Shown here: positions 7,402-16,209 of the stretch, one piece after another
How the letters are laid out: each line of letters begins with the position of its first letter
Numbering within the stretch: the first letter of the stretch is position 1
Assembly: GCA_002414505.1 (NCBI GenBank)
Contig: DHZF01000126.1
Coordinates: 1 to 28,555 of the forward strand
Length of the DNA: 28,555 nt
Reading direction: 5' to 3'
DNA from: Hyphomonas sp. UBA5111
Lineage (GTDB): Bacteria; Pseudomonadota; Alphaproteobacteria; Caulobacterales; Hyphomonadaceae
Position numbers and translations under genes: made by a program
Notes under the pieces: generated by a model
Databases searched by the model: none
What the model saw: only the letters and a program-made list of their open reading frames with translations
What the model was told of the DNA's origin: nothing

Positions 7402-8448
7402 TCAGTCCTGTTCAGTGTTGGAAGCTACCTTGCGGTAGTGGCTGGATGGGCGCAAGGCGGGCCGCTCGACAAGATGCCACAGCGCATAGCTGGCGGCGAT
7501 GACCCCAACTGCAGAGAGGATAAATCCAGCCGCATAGCCGAGCGCCGCAAAGGCCCCGGCCATGACCAGGCCCTGCAGGATCGGGAAATGCGTGATGTAG
7601 ACGCCATAGCTGATATCACCGAACCGCGCGGCATTGAGGGCCGGCCCCGGCAGGAAGGCGGCGCAGGCGATCAGACCCGCCAGTCCGGCACCGCGCAGCG
7701 GTTCAAGCCAGGGATGCAGCGCCGACAGGAGCGCCAGCGCCAGCCCCGCCGCGCCAAACCAGAGCGGCTTCGACTTGGCCAGATCCCAGACCAGCCAAAG
7801 CGCAATACCACTGGCGAAGAAAGCCATCTGTCCGGGCAGCTGGCGCGCCAGCACAGGGGCGAGCGGATGATCCAGCAGGACCGGCACATAATGGCGCCAC
7901 GCCTCCCCTGCCGCATAGAGCGCCACCAGGACAATCCATTGCGCCCGGCCCGTGCGCCGCAGGATCCATCCGATGATGGGCAGACAGAGATAGAACATGA
8001 CCTCGATCTTCAGCGTCCACAGGGCGCCATTGACCTCAGTGAAGCGATTGTCCTCGAACAGGCCGGGCAGGTCCGGCGACAGGAAGTTCAGGAAGACGAG
8101 GTTTGCACCGACATATTCCGCGACGCCGCCGACCGTCCCGCCCATCAGCAGGCTGATGAGCGCGGGAATGAGGATCACGGCGGCATAAGCCGGATAGAGT
8201 CGCCGCACACGCTTTCCGGCATAATCGGCAAGGCTTTGAGACCGCACAAGCGAGCCGGCGACCAGCGCGCCGGAGACGATGAAAAATCCCTGAATGGCAA
8301 TTTCGGCGACATGCCCCCAAGCGCGCTCCAGCCCGCTCATCGGGGCCAGCGCGGACAGCACAATGGCATGATAGGCAAACACCGCAGAGGCGAGCGCCAA
8401 CCGGATGAGATCAAACCTGTTTGCCGCCAATCGGTGCGCTGTCGCCAT
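7402..8448 (-). CDS. Acyltransferase 3 family membrane protein (OafA/YrhL-like)
   Basis: A 348-residue polytopic membrane protein with about ten helices. It has the family's N-terminal NRFDLIRLALASAVFAYH, with the His expected in the active site, and the mid-protein LWTLKIEVMFYLCLPI block. These enzymes move acetyl or other acyl groups to sugars of surface polysaccharides or lipids. The acceptor cannot be predicted. No ribosome binding site is obvious before ATG 8448. A terminator-like hairpin separates it from the EF-hand gene upstream, while liuC follows after 5 nt. It may therefore head a small two-gene unit. Confidence 0.87.
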   Translation of the reverse strand: MATAHRLAANRFDLIRLALASAVFAYHAIVLSALAPMSGLERAWGHVAEIAIQGFFIVSGALVAGSLVRSQSLADYAGKRVRRLYPAYAAVILIPALISLLMGGTVGGVAEYVGANLVFLNFLSPDLPGLFEDNRFTEVNGALWTLKIEVMFYLCLPIIGWILRRTGRAQWIVLVALYAAGEAWRHYVPVLLDHPLAPVLARQLPGQMAFFASGIALWLVWDLAKSKPLWFGAAGLALALLSALHPWLEPLRGAGLAGLIACAAFLPGPALNAARFGDISYGVYITHFPILQGLVMAGAFAALGYAAGFILSAVGVIAASYALWHLVERPALRPSSHYRKVASNTEQD

Positions 8449-8471
8449 CGCGCGTGTTTAGCGCATCGGCC

Positions 8472-8509
8472 CCAAATGGAAAGGGGCCCGCTGGACCGGC
8501 GGACCCCTT
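8472..8509 (-). terminator. Terminator-like hairpin after the EF-hand gene
   Basis: Bases 8481-8491 pair with 8499-8509 around a 7-nt loop (11 bp including one G-U when read on the minus strand, A-C on the plus strand). A T-rich TTTCCATTT run follows on the minus strand. It fits an intrinsic terminator for the EF-hand gene, placed before the acyltransferase start. Confidence 0.55.
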
Positions 8510-8531
8510 CAGCACCGACTGGCTGGGCAGC

Positions 8532-8840
8532 CTACCGACCCGGCAGGCCAGCCGCCGTCACGGCGCTGTGCTCGGACCGTCCCCGCCAGGCAGCAAGGGC
8601 ATCTGCCAGTTCTTCCTCGGAAACGGTTCCGTTCGAATTGAGGTCGAATTTCGTGAACTTGGCTTTCGCCTCCGACTCGCTGGCCGTGCCCGCGCTGGCG
8701 GAATAGCTCACATATTCATCCTCGCTGATCAGGCCATCATCATCCAGATCCAGCAACGAGAAGTCGGGCATCTCGCCCGCATGACCCATCAGGGCCGTCA
8801 TCATCGCCGCCGTTACCAGAAAGCTGCTACGTCTGACCAT
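8532..8840 (-). CDS. Secreted EF-hand calcium-binding protein
   Basis: Start chosen at ATG 8840, with AAGGAG 8 nt upstream, giving 102 residues. A longer frame to 8906 lacks support. Residues 1-21 form a signal peptide (MVRRS, then a hydrophobic run ending HA). Two EF-hand loops follow: DLDDDGLISEDE and DLNSNGTVSEEE, both with Asp/Asn at positions 1, 3 and 5, Gly at 6 and Glu at 12. Calcium binding in the periplasm or outside the cell is expected; no partner is evident. It is flanked by 118 and 83 nt gaps, so it may be transcribed alone. Confidence 0.85.
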   Translation of the reverse strand: MVRRSSFLVTAAMMTALMGHAGEMPDFSLLDLDDDGLISEDEYVSYSASAGTASESEAKAKFTKFDLNSNGTVSEEELADALAAWRGRSEHSAVTAAGLPGR

Positions 8841-8958
8841 GTTCGAACTCCTTCTCACTCTATGCGTCGCAGGGGACCGCGACAGGACTGAACTTACCCG
8901 AAACACCTGGTAATGATGCGTGAAAAGACGTTCACGACGAAGATGTAATGAATGCGGC

Positions 8959-9546
8959 TCAGACCGCTTCGCCGCCGATCTCTTTCATGAAGGTGAACCA
9001 GGATTCCACCTTGGACGGCGTCAGTTCGTCAACGCTGCCGATGATCGTATGGTGCATCGGCTTGAAGCCGGAAAGGCCGAGCACCCCCCGCTCCAGCGCC
9101 TTCAGGGCGCCCGCATCCATACCGAAGCGATAGATGAGGTCCGGCATGCCCATCGTCACGACAATGCGCGCCGACTTGCCCTTCATCATCCGCTCCGGCC
9201 AGCCAGCATTGGACTCACGCGTTTTCAGAAAGAATTCTGCCCGGGCCGCCTGTTCGAAAAAGGCCTTGAGCCGCGCCGGCATGCCGCCCAGCCAAAGCGG
9301 AAACGCGATGAAGAGATGGTCGGCCTCGGCGATCTTTCCGCGCTGGCTGAGGATGGGTTCCGGCGGCGGGTCGTCGAATTCTGCCTGCGAGGTCAGGAAG
9401 GGCACATTGAGATCTGCTACCCGGATGCGGGATACCTTGTGATTGGTGGCCTCGGCGCCCTCGGCATAGGCATCGCAGAGCGCGTGGATCAGATGATCGG
9501 GATCGGGATCGGGGTGGCCATCGATGATACAGATAGAGCGGGTCAT
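8959..9546 (-). CDS. Flavodoxin-fold NAD(P)H-dependent oxidoreductase
   Basis: The 195-residue protein is of the flavodoxin_2 type (NAD(P)H quinone reductase/MdaB-like). The N-terminal strand SICIIDGHPDPD leads into the phosphate-binding loop, and AFPLWLGGMPARLKAFFEQ (about 81-99) is the flavin-binding and dimer motif of the family. It probably reduces quinones or other electrophiles with FMN or FAD in the cytoplasm. ATG 9546 has GGAGG 9 nt upstream. The gene follows liuB on the same strand after 72 nt, so read-through from liuB is possible. Confidence 0.85.
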   Translation of the reverse strand: MTRSICIIDGHPDPDPDHLIHALCDAYAEGAEATNHKVSRIRVADLNVPFLTSQAEFDDPPPEPILSQRGKIAEADHLFIAFPLWLGGMPARLKAFFEQAARAEFFLKTRESNAGWPERMMKGKSARIVVTMGMPDLIYRFGMDAGALKALERGVLGLSGFKPMHHTIIGSVDELTPSKVESWFTFMKEIGGEAV

Positions 9547-9618
9547 GGGGGTCAGCCTCCTGCCATGTGACAGGGGGCTTCTAGCATGGCTCTGCAACAG
9601 GTTTTATACGTAGGATTA

Positions 9619-11226
9619 CTACATCCGGAATACGCCGAAGCCTCGGTCCGGGAACGGAGCATTGAGGCTGGCTGACAGGGCGAGGCCCAGCACGCGGCGG
9701 GTGTCGGCCGGGTCGATGATGCCGTCATCCCAGAGGCGCGCGGTGGAGAAATAGGGCGAGCCCTCGGCCTCATAGAGATCGCGGATCGGCTGTTTGAAGC
9801 CCTCTTCCTCGTCGGCGGACCATTCACCGCCCTTGCGCTCGATGCCGTCGCGCTTGACCGTGGCCAGCACGCTGGCCGCCTGTTCGCCGCCCATGACCGA
9901 GATGCGGGAGTTCGGCCACATGAACAGGAAGCGGGGGCTGTAGGCCCGGCCGCACATGCCGTAATTGCCTGCGCCGAAGCTGCCGCCGGTCACGACGGTG
10001 AATTTCGGGACGCTGGCGGTGGCCACGGCGGTTACCATCTTGGCGCCATCCTTGGCGATGCCGCCAGCCTCATATTTAGAGCCGACCATGAAGCCGGTAA
10101 TATTCTGGAGGAATACCAGCGGAATGCGGCGCTGGTCGGCCAGTTCAATGAAATGCGCCGCCTTCTGGGCGCTTTCAGAGAACAGGATGCCATTATTGGC
10201 GAGGATCGCGACCGGCATGCCATAGAGGCGCGCAAAGCCGCAGACGAGCGTTTCGCCGTAGAGCTTCTTGAACTCATGGAATTCCGACCCGTCAACGAGA
10301 CGCGCGATCACTTCGCGGGCGTCATAGGGTTCGCGGACATCCTGCGGCACGAGGCCATGCATTTCGGCCGGATCATAGAGCGGCTCGGCCGGTTCGGTCA
10401 GGTCGAAAGGCTGGGGCTTCGGCTTTGCCAGCGTACGGACAATGGAGCGCACAATGGCGAGGGCATGGGAATCATGGGCCGCGTAATGGTCGGCCACGCC
10501 GGACTGGCGGGCATGCACATCCGCGCCGCCCAGGTCTTCGGCGGAGATCACCTCCCCTGTCGCGGCCTTCACCAGCGGCGGACCGCCGAGGAAGATGGTG
10601 CCCTGCTTGCGCACGATGATGGTCTCGTCCGACATGGCCGGCACATAGGCGCCGCCCGCGGTACAGCTGCCCATGACCGCAGCGATCTGGGGAATGCCCT
10701 TCGCGCTCATCTGGGCCTGGTTGTAGAAGATCCGGCCGAAATGCTCGCGGTCGGGAAAGACTTCGGACTGGTGCGGCAGGTTCGCGCCGCCGCTATCGAC
10801 CAGATAGATGCAGGGGAGGTGATTTTCGAGCGCCACTTCCTGCGCGCGGAGGTGCTTCTTCACCGTCACCGGGAAGTAGGCGCCGCCCTTCACCGTCGCA
10901 TCATTGCAGACGATGAGGCATTCGCGGCCTTCGACCCGGCCGACCCCCGTAATCAGGCCTGCGCCGGGGGCTTCATTTTCGTACATGCCATTGGCGGCGA
11001 GCGCGCCGATCTCAAGGAAGGCCGAGCCCGGATCCAGCAGGCGTTCGACTCGCTCCCGCGGCAGCAATTTGCCCCGCTCGACATGGCGTTTCCGGGACGC
11101 TTCCGGCCCGCCAAGCGCCGCTTCAGCGGTTTTTCCGCGCAATTCGGCAAGAAGCGCGCTCATGGCCGCTTTATTGGCGGCAAATTTGCTACCGGACACA
11201 TCAAGGCTGGATTTCAGAACCGGCAT
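9619..11226 (-). CDS. liuB: 3-methylcrotonyl-CoA carboxylase, carboxyltransferase beta subunit
   Basis: This subunit transfers CO2 from biotin on MccA to 3-methylcrotonyl-CoA in leucine breakdown. It is 535 residues, the normal length for MCC beta. The crotonase-like carboxyltransferase halves are visible: [18 protein letters not shown], then [35 protein letters not shown] and, in the C-terminal half, [10 protein letters not shown] and [16 protein letters not shown]. The GGANLPHQ and NYGMCGRAY patches are typical of MCC beta rather than PCC beta. ATG 11226 has GGGAGG 4 nt upstream. It is divergent from the patatin gene, sharing a 117-bp promoter region. Confidence 0.95.
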   Translation of the reverse strand: MPVLKSSLDVSGSKFAANKAAMSALLAELRGKTAEAALGGPEASRKRHVERGKLLPRERVERLLDPGSAFLEIGALAANGMYENEAPGAGLITGVGRVEGRECLIVCNDATVKGGAYFPVTVKKHLRAQEVALENHLPCIYLVDSGGANLPHQSEVFPDREHFGRIFYNQAQMSAKGIPQIAAVMGSCTAGGAYVPAMSDETIIVRKQGTIFLGGPPLVKAATGEVISAEDLGGADVHARQSGVADHYAAHDSHALAIVRSIVRTLAKPKPQPFDLTEPAEPLYDPAEMHGLVPQDVREPYDAREVIARLVDGSEFHEFKKLYGETLVCGFARLYGMPVAILANNGILFSESAQKAAHFIELADQRRIPLVFLQNITGFMVGSKYEAGGIAKDGAKMVTAVATASVPKFTVVTGGSFGAGNYGMCGRAYSPRFLFMWPNSRISVMGGEQAASVLATVKRDGIERKGGEWSADEEEGFKQPIRDLYEAEGSPYFSTARLWDDGIIDPADTRRVLGLALSASLNAPFPDRGFGVFRM

Positions 11227-11343
11227 AACGCCTCCCACTGGAATTTTGTGCCTGCTTAGCGGCGCCCGGCCCACCTGTCACGCGGGCGTCATGCGAATTT
11301 GAAACACAGGGGATGAGCGAAAGGCTTTGAAAAGGGAATCGAA

Positions 11344-13140
11344 ATGGGCATGTTCTTCAACATGGGCATTGATATCACTCCCCGCCTGCGGGCCATCGAA
11401 TTCCTGAAGGATGTCCCGCGCCGGGCCATGAAGGCCGCCGGCAAGGAAGCCGACTGGTTTTCCCTTCCGGCCGGCAAGCCGCTCTACCTCGCGGGCGAGC
11501 CCGCAGACACGCTCTATTTCGTCCTGTCCGGCACGCTGGGCATCTTCCGCGAAGGCCCGCACGGCAAGACCGAATTCGTGGGCCATATCCGCTCCGGCGA
11601 ACCGGCGGGCGAGATGTCCCTTTTCCTGGGCGGGGTGGACCTGACCGGCGACGGCCAGCCGAATGATGCCCCGCACACCAGCTCGGTCTACGCCCTGCGC
11701 GACACCGAACTCGTCGGCGTCTCCCGCAAGGGATGGGACCGGATGGTCCGCGCCGAGCCGGAACTGCTGGAAGCGATGATCCGGGTGATCCTGCTTCGCC
11801 TCGGCAAGTCCGGCGACCGGGTGGCGAGCGCCGCGCCGAAAGTGTTCACGCTGGTGGCGACGTCTCCCACGATTGACCTCAAACTGCGCGCCCGGTCCCT
11901 GAAGCAGGCGCTCGAACGCCTCGGCCGCAAGGCCATCATCGTGGACGAGAAGATGGGCGACGAGCGACCCGCCGCCTATTTCGACGAGCTGGAACGCACG
12001 CATGATGTGGTGATCCTGATCTCGGCCATCGGGGACAATGCCTGGTACCGCCTGTCGATGCGCCAGGCCGACCGGATCTGGGTCGTTGGCCGCGCTGATG
12101 CGCGCCCGTCCAATCCGCTGATGCCGGATGACCAATCCCCTGCCCGCGCGCTGAAACTGGTCGATGTCCTGCTGCTGCATCACAGCGACGAGCGTCAGGG
12201 CGCCAAGCCCGCCCAATGGATGGCGGCCTCCGGCGCGACCCGCGTCTTCCACTGGAGCCGGGTCGAAGGCCAGGACTGCGACCGGCTGGCCCGGATCATG
12301 GCCGGCGTGTCGGTCGGACTGATCCTGTCCGGCGGCGGCGCACGCGCCTATTCCCATATCGGCGTCGTCCGGGCGATGCGCGAACTGGGCCTGCCGATCG
12401 ACTTTGTGGGCGGCGCCTCGATGGGATCGGTCATCGCGGCCTGTGTCGCCATGGGCTGGAGCGATGATGAAATCGAGATGCGTATCCGCAAGGCCTTTGT
12501 CGACAGCAATCCGCTTGGGGACTATCACCTTCCCGTGGTCGGCATGGTCAAGGGCGCACGCGTGAATGCGCGGCTCAAGGAACATTTTGGAGAGGCCGAG
12601 ATCGGCGATCTCCACCTGCCCTTCTTCTGCACGTCCACCAACCTCACCACCGGCTCGACCCGCATCCATCGCGAAGGCCTGCTACGCGAGGCCCTGCGGG
12701 CCACAATCTCGCTGCCGGGCATCCTGCCGCCGGTCGTGGACGGCAAGGATTTGCTGGTCGATGGCGCTGTGCTGAACAATTTCCCGGCGGACATCATGCG
12801 CGACCTGCATCGCGGCTTTGTCGTCGGATCTGATGTCACGCGCCAGCCAGAAAATATCGACCTTGAAGAGTTTTCAGAACCCCCGGGCTTTTTCCGCTGG
12901 GTGTTCAATAATGGCTTTTCCAGCCCGCCGCCGATTGCGGGCCTGTTGATGCGAACAGCAACGATCCGTGCCGATACAAAGTTCGGACATGACATGGCCG
13001 ACGTGCTGGTGCTGCCCCAACTGGCTGACGTCCAGCTGCGCGACTGGAAGGCCTATGACGAAACCGTCCAGGCTGGCTATGTCGCCACGATGAAGGCTTT
13101 CGAAGGTACGAAGATCAAGGAAAAGTGCTGTCCGGCCTAG
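11344..13140 (+). CDS. NTE-type patatin-like phospholipase with cyclic-nucleotide-binding domain
   Basis: The 598-residue protein has three parts. Residues about 30-150 form a cNMP-binding beta-roll (GEPAGEMSLF as the phosphate cassette). About 165-310 is the intermediate region seen in neuropathy-target-esterase relatives (WYRLSMRQADRIWVVGR). About 322-500 is the patatin hydrolase. The oxyanion loop GGGAR is at 330-334, the nucleophile Ser359 in GASMG, and Asp473 in DGA completes the dyad. It likely hydrolyses (lyso)phospholipids at the membrane face. A ribosome binding site (AAGGGA) lies before the ATG. It has no evident link to leucine catabolism other than sharing a promoter region with liuB. 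Confidence 0.92.
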   Translation: MGMFFNMGIDITPRLRAIEFLKDVPRRAMKAAGKEADWFSLPAGKPLYLAGEPADTLYFVLSGTLGIFREGPHGKTEFVGHIRSGEPAGEMSLFLGGVDLTGDGQPNDAPHTSSVYALRDTELVGVSRKGWDRMVRAEPELLEAMIRVILLRLGKSGDRVASAAPKVFTLVATSPTIDLKLRARSLKQALERLGRKAIIVDEKMGDERPAAYFDELERTHDVVILISAIGDNAWYRLSMRQADRIWVVGRADARPSNPLMPDDQSPARALKLVDVLLLHHSDERQGAKPAQWMAASGATRVFHWSRVEGQDCDRLARIMAGVSVGLILSGGGARAYSHIGVVRAMRELGLPIDFVGGASMGSVIAACVAMGWSDDEIEMRIRKAFVDSNPLGDYHLPVVGMVKGARVNARLKEHFGEAEIGDLHLPFFCTSTNLTTGSTRIHREGLLREALRATISLPGILPPVVDGKDLLVDGAVLNNFPADIMRDLHRGFVVGSDVTRQPENIDLEEFSEPPGFFRWVFNNGFSSPPPIAGLLMRTATIRADTKFGHDMADVLVLPQLADVQLRDWKAYDETVQAGYVATMKAFEGTKIKEKCCPA

Positions 13141-13149
13141 AGCTTTTAC

Positions 13150-13162
13150 CAAGCCGTTCCGC
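13150..13162. repeat. Imperfect direct repeat, copy 1 (near GNAT 3' end)
   Basis: CAAGCCGTTCCGC here matches CAAGCCGTTTCGC at 13704-13716 in 12 of 13 positions. This copy lies 4 nt beyond the GNAT stop codon, outside any gene, while the other copy forms the 3' end of liuA. Confidence 0.5.
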
Positions 13163-13166
13163 GCGA

Positions 13167-13700
13167 TCAGTCAGAAACAGGCTTCGACGGTGCGCTGAGG
13201 TCGCCAGAAACATTGGACAAGCGTTTTTGCCACCAACCAACATCATGCCAAGCGTCTAGCTTGTAGCCAACATTGCGATACGTTCCGAGATGCTCGAACC
13301 CTAGACGCTCATGCAGGGTAACGCTGGGGACATTCGGCAGGGCAATTCCAGCGAAGGCATTGTGAAACCCTTGACGTTTCAAAACCTCCAGCAATTCGAT
13401 GTACAGGCGCTGTCCAACATTCCGACGCCGTGCGACCGGCGCAACGTATACGCTGACATCGCATGACCATTGATAAGCCGCGCGTGCTCTGTGCGATGAC
13501 GCATAGGCATAGCCCAATGGCTGACCATTTTCTTCTGCCGCGAGCCAAGGAAATGTCTCAAGAGTGGTCTGTATACGCTCCGCCATTTCACTCACCGATG
13601 GCGGGGTCAGTTCAAATGAAATGACCGTTTCTTCAACAATCGGTGCGTAGATATCTGTAATCCATCCGGCATCTTCAGGTGCTGCCAAACGGATGTCCAT
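13167..13700 (-). CDS. GNAT N-acetyltransferase, phosphinothricin-acetyltransferase-like
   Basis: A 177-residue GNAT enzyme using acetyl-CoA on the amino group of a small molecule. YAYASSHRARAAYQWSCDVS, VYVAPVARRRNVGQRLYIEL and the C-terminal GYKLDAWHDVGWW are the hallmarks of the Pat/YncA (MnaT) subgroup, which acts on phosphinothricin or methionine sulfone and sulfoximine. The acetyl-CoA loop reads RRRNVG, with Asn where RRxGxG normally has Gly. ATG 13700 lies 2 nt after the liuA stop, with no good ribosome binding site, so it depends on coupling to liuA. Its GC (about 52%) is roughly ten points below its neighbours, and an imperfect direct repeat flanks it, both pointing to acquisition. 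Confidence 0.88.
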   Translation of the reverse strand: MDIRLAAPEDAGWITDIYAPIVEETVISFELTPPSVSEMAERIQTTLETFPWLAAEENGQPLGYAYASSHRARAAYQWSCDVSVYVAPVARRRNVGQRLYIELLEVLKRQGFHNAFAGIALPNVPSVTLHERLGFEHLGTYRNVGYKLDAWHDVGWWQKRLSNVSGDLSAPSKPVSD

Positions 13701-13702
13701 AT

Positions 13703-14875
13703 TCAAGCCGTTTCGCCGAAAAGTTCCCGGCCGATTAGCCAGCGGCGGATTTCCGACGTCCCTGCCCCGATTTCGTAGAGCTTGGCATCGCGCAGCAGGC
13801 GACCGGTCGGGTATTCATTGATATAGCCATTGCCGCCAAGGATCTGGATCGCGTCTAGCGCGAGCTTGGTCGCGGTTTCGGCCGCATACAGAATGGCGCC
13901 GGCGGCATCCTTGCGGGTCGTCTCGCCCCGGTCGCAGGATTTGGCGACGGCATAGACATAGGCCTTTGCCGCATTCATCTGGACATACATGTCCGCCACC
14001 TTGCCCTGGATCAGCTGGAACTCGCCGATGGACTGGCCGAATTGTTTCCGGTCATGGATGTACGGGATCACGACATCCATGCAGGCCTGCATGATGCCGG
14101 TTGGACCGGCTGACAGGACGGCGCGCTCATAATCGAGCCCACTCATCAGAACGCCAACGCCGCCATTCAGCGGGCCCATGACGTTCTCTTCGGGCACTTC
14201 GCAGTCCTCAAAGACAAGTTCGCCCGTCTCCGATCCGCGCATACCCAGCTTGTCGAGTTTCTGGGCCACCGAGAAGCCCTTGAAGTCGCGCTCGATCAGG
14301 AAGGCCGTGATGCCGCGCGAACCCGCCTGCGGCTCGGTCTTGGCGTAAACAACCAGCGCGTCGGCGTCCGGTGCATTGGTGATCCACATCTTGGTGCCGT
14401 TCAGCACATAGCGGTCGCCTTTTTTCTCGGCGCGCAGCTTCATGGACACGACGTCAGAACCGGCTCCGCTTTCGCTCATGGCGAGGGCGCCCAGATGTTC
14501 GCCGGAAACCAGCTTTGGCAGATAGCGGGATTTCTGGTCGTCATTGCCCCAGCGGCGCAGCTGGTTGACGCAGAGATTTGAGTGCGCCCCGTAAGAGAGG
14601 CCCACAGAGGCAGATGCGCGGGAGATTTCCTCCATCGCAACCACATGTTCGAGATAGCCAAGGCCGGTGCCGCCCCACTCTTCCTCTACCGTGATGCCAA
14701 GCAGGCCAAGCTCGCCCATCTTGGGCAACAGGTCGCGCGGAAATGTGTCCGTTCGGTCGATTTCAGCGGCGCGGGGCGCGATCTCGTTCTGGGCAAAACT
14801 CGCCACAGTCTCGCGGGTCATGTCCGCAGTTTCGCCGAGATCGAAGTTCAATGTAGGATATGTGTTCGGGATCAT
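13703..14875 (-). CDS. liuA: Isovaleryl-CoA dehydrogenase
   Basis: FAD-dependent acyl-CoA dehydrogenase that turns isovaleryl-CoA into 3-methylcrotonyl-CoA and passes electrons to ETF. It is the first committed step of leucine breakdown after the branched-chain keto-acid dehydrogenase. Of 390 residues, [13 protein letters not shown] (about 133-145) and WITNAP (165-170) are the FAD and substrate signatures. Glu250 in [12 protein letters not shown] is at the position of the catalytic base specific to isovaleryl-CoA dehydrogenase; most other family members have it elsewhere. [21 protein letters not shown] and the [11 protein letters not shown] end are family-typical. spmX lies upstream with a 36-nt gap, and GNAT follows. 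Confidence 0.95.
   Translation of the reverse strand: MIPNTYPTLNFDLGETADMTRETVASFAQNEIAPRAAEIDRTDTFPRDLLPKMGELGLLGITVEEEWGGTGLGYLEHVVAMEEISRASASVGLSYGAHSNLCVNQLRRWGNDDQKSRYLPKLVSGEHLGALAMSESGAGSDVVSMKLRAEKKGDRYVLNGTKMWITNAPDADALVVYAKTEPQAGSRGITAFLIERDFKGFSVAQKLDKLGMRGSETGELVFEDCEVPEENVMGPLNGGVGVLMSGLDYERAVLSAGPTGIMQACMDVVIPYIHDRKQFGQSIGEFQLIQGKVADMYVQMNAAKAYVYAVAKSCDRGETTRKDAAGAILYAAETATKLALDAIQILGGNGYINEYPTGRLLRDAKLYEIGAGTSEIRRWLIGRELFGETA
13704..13716. repeat. Imperfect direct repeat, copy 2 (liuA 3' end)
   Basis: CAAGCCGTTTCGC is read on the minus strand as the last codons of liuA running into its TGA. It begins 3 nt before the GNAT ATG, the same spacing as in the DUF4268 insert. It matches 13150-13162 at 12 of 13 bases. 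Confidence 0.5.
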
Positions 14876-14911
14876 GCGGGTGACTTAGCAAGACTTCCCT
14901 TGCCTGTCAGC

Positions 14912-16102
14912 CTAATCTTCCTGAGCCAGCATCCGGTACAGATAATAGACAGACACGAACAAAAGAAAGCCGCCACCAAGCGCCATCAGGGGGCCGGTAT
15001 AGGTCTGGCCTGCGGCCTCGCCCATCCGCGTGCCCGACTGCGTCAGGATACGCCGCAGCCCGTCATAAAGGCCAATAGTGCCAAGCCCCGCCAGTAGAGC
15101 GAAAGGCAGCCAGCGCCAGCCATGGGCCGGGGCGAAATCGGCCACTTCGTCCTGGGCCGGGGTGGTCAGGCGGGATGTATCGACCTCGACCGGGGCAAGG
15201 TCGTCAATCACGACCTGGTCGGACGGGCGAACGGCGAGATTGTCGAGCGTCATGCCCTGCCCTTCCGGGTCAGACAGGTTTGGCGGGCGATAGGCGCGGC
15301 GACGTTCCGACATGGAGGCTGGCGGAGGAGCTGTATCGCCATTGCCTTCCGGGCCCGCCAGCGCGGAGACTGCGCGGGTAATCTCGGCAACCGTCTCGTC
15401 CCCGGCAGGCTGGCCCTCCGGTTCACCGGTCGCGCGGGAGCCATTCTCACCGAGGATCCGGGTCAGGCGCTGGGCCACGGCGCGGGCCGCGGCTTCCGGG
15501 GCGCTTTCGCGCTCTGCGCCGGTCCGGCTGCGATCCTGCTCCGGGCGCGGTTCCACCACGATAGAGGTTTCACGCCCGCCATTCAGGCTGGCCAGTCCGT
15601 CGCGCTCCGGCCGGACAAGCGCGCTTGGAATTGCCACGCGCTTACCCGGTGTATCCAGGAACATGGCCACTTCGACGGCGCGGCGGCGCACAAGGCCGTC
15701 GATCACACGAATCTGGCCATCCACCCTGCCCCGGCGCCAGCCACCCATCGCTTCGGCCGCCAGGATGCGGTCGCCCGAATTGAGATGCGCCAGCACGTCA
15801 GACGCGTCGAAGGCTTTCAGGCCGATATTGAACGCAAAGGAGACCAGCGCATCGAACTCGTTCTGGCTCAGCGGCGTGTAGACCTGCCGGGCCAGGTGGT
15901 TTTCGACGCGCTTCAAATCATGAAACCGCAGGATCAGTTCGGCATCGAACGCACTGACCGTCAGACCGGCCCGAGCGGTTTCCATATGGCCATACCCGAT
16001 CAGCCATTTGCCATCCGGCAGGCGGCTTGCGCGCGCACGGAAGCCCTCGAAACTCTTGATGAGTTCGACCCCCTTGTCGGACGTGCGCATTTGACGGGCC
16101 AT
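14912..16102 (-). CDS. spmX: SpmX-like polar development protein (GH24 domain plus two C-terminal TM helices)
   Basis: The 396-residue protein has an N-terminal phage-lysozyme (GH24) domain (about 8-150), a long Glu/Pro/Arg-rich disordered middle (about 165-310) and two membrane helices near the end (about 333-352 and 368-388). This is the SpmX architecture of Caulobacterales, where SpmX marks the stalked pole and recruits the histidine kinase DivJ. Glu19 of the lysozyme triad is kept (SFEGFR), but the Thr before IGYGH is Leu34. The Asp is at 30 rather than the usual nine residues after the Glu. Muramidase activity is therefore probably weak, in keeping with the co-opted domain known in SpmX. 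ATG 16102 has GGGAG 9 nt upstream. A plain phage endolysin is unlikely: no phage genes are near. Confidence 0.85.
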   Translation of the reverse strand: MARQMRTSDKGVELIKSFEGFRARASRLPDGKWLIGYGHMETARAGLTVSAFDAELILRFHDLKRVENHLARQVYTPLSQNEFDALVSFAFNIGLKAFDASDVLAHLNSGDRILAAEAMGGWRRGRVDGQIRVIDGLVRRRAVEVAMFLDTPGKRVAIPSALVRPERDGLASLNGGRETSIVVEPRPEQDRSRTGAERESAPEAAARAVAQRLTRILGENGSRATGEPEGQPAGDETVAEITRAVSALAGPEGNGDTAPPPASMSERRRAYRPPNLSDPEGQGMTLDNLAVRPSDQVVIDDLAPVEVDTSRLTTPAQDEVADFAPAHGWRWLPFALLAGLGTIGLYDGLRRILTQSGTRMGEAAGQTYTGPLMALGGGFLLFVSVYYLYRMLAQED

Positions 16103-16153
16103 GCAGATGGCTCCCGTTTTGGGACAGTTTGACTTTTTACTACGGCCAAGCGC

Positions 16154-16169
16154 TGCAAATCGCGCGCCC
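16154..16169 (-). promoter_or_regulatory. Sigma-54-type promoter upstream of spmX
   Basis: The minus strand reads GGGCGCGCGATTTGCA. Compared with the sigma-54 consensus TGGCACG-N4-TTGCW, the invariant GG and GC are ten bases apart as required, the -12 box TTGCA is perfect, and the -24 box differs at two positions. Transcription would start about 40 nt before the spmX ATG. In Caulobacter, spmX is known to depend on sigma-54 and TacA. Confidence 0.6.
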
Positions 16170-16209
16170 ATTCACCCGAGACGCGAGAATCCGCCCAAAT
16201 GTGCCCAAT

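Noticed and set aside
11278..12669. 463-codon frame opposite the patatin gene
   Set aside because: Shadow of a strong gene; no ribosome binding site and no recognisable domain.
14912..16102. Prophage remnant because of the lysozyme domain
   Set aside because: No other phage genes nearby; the linker and the two C-terminal helices fit SpmX, a chromosomal gene of this group.
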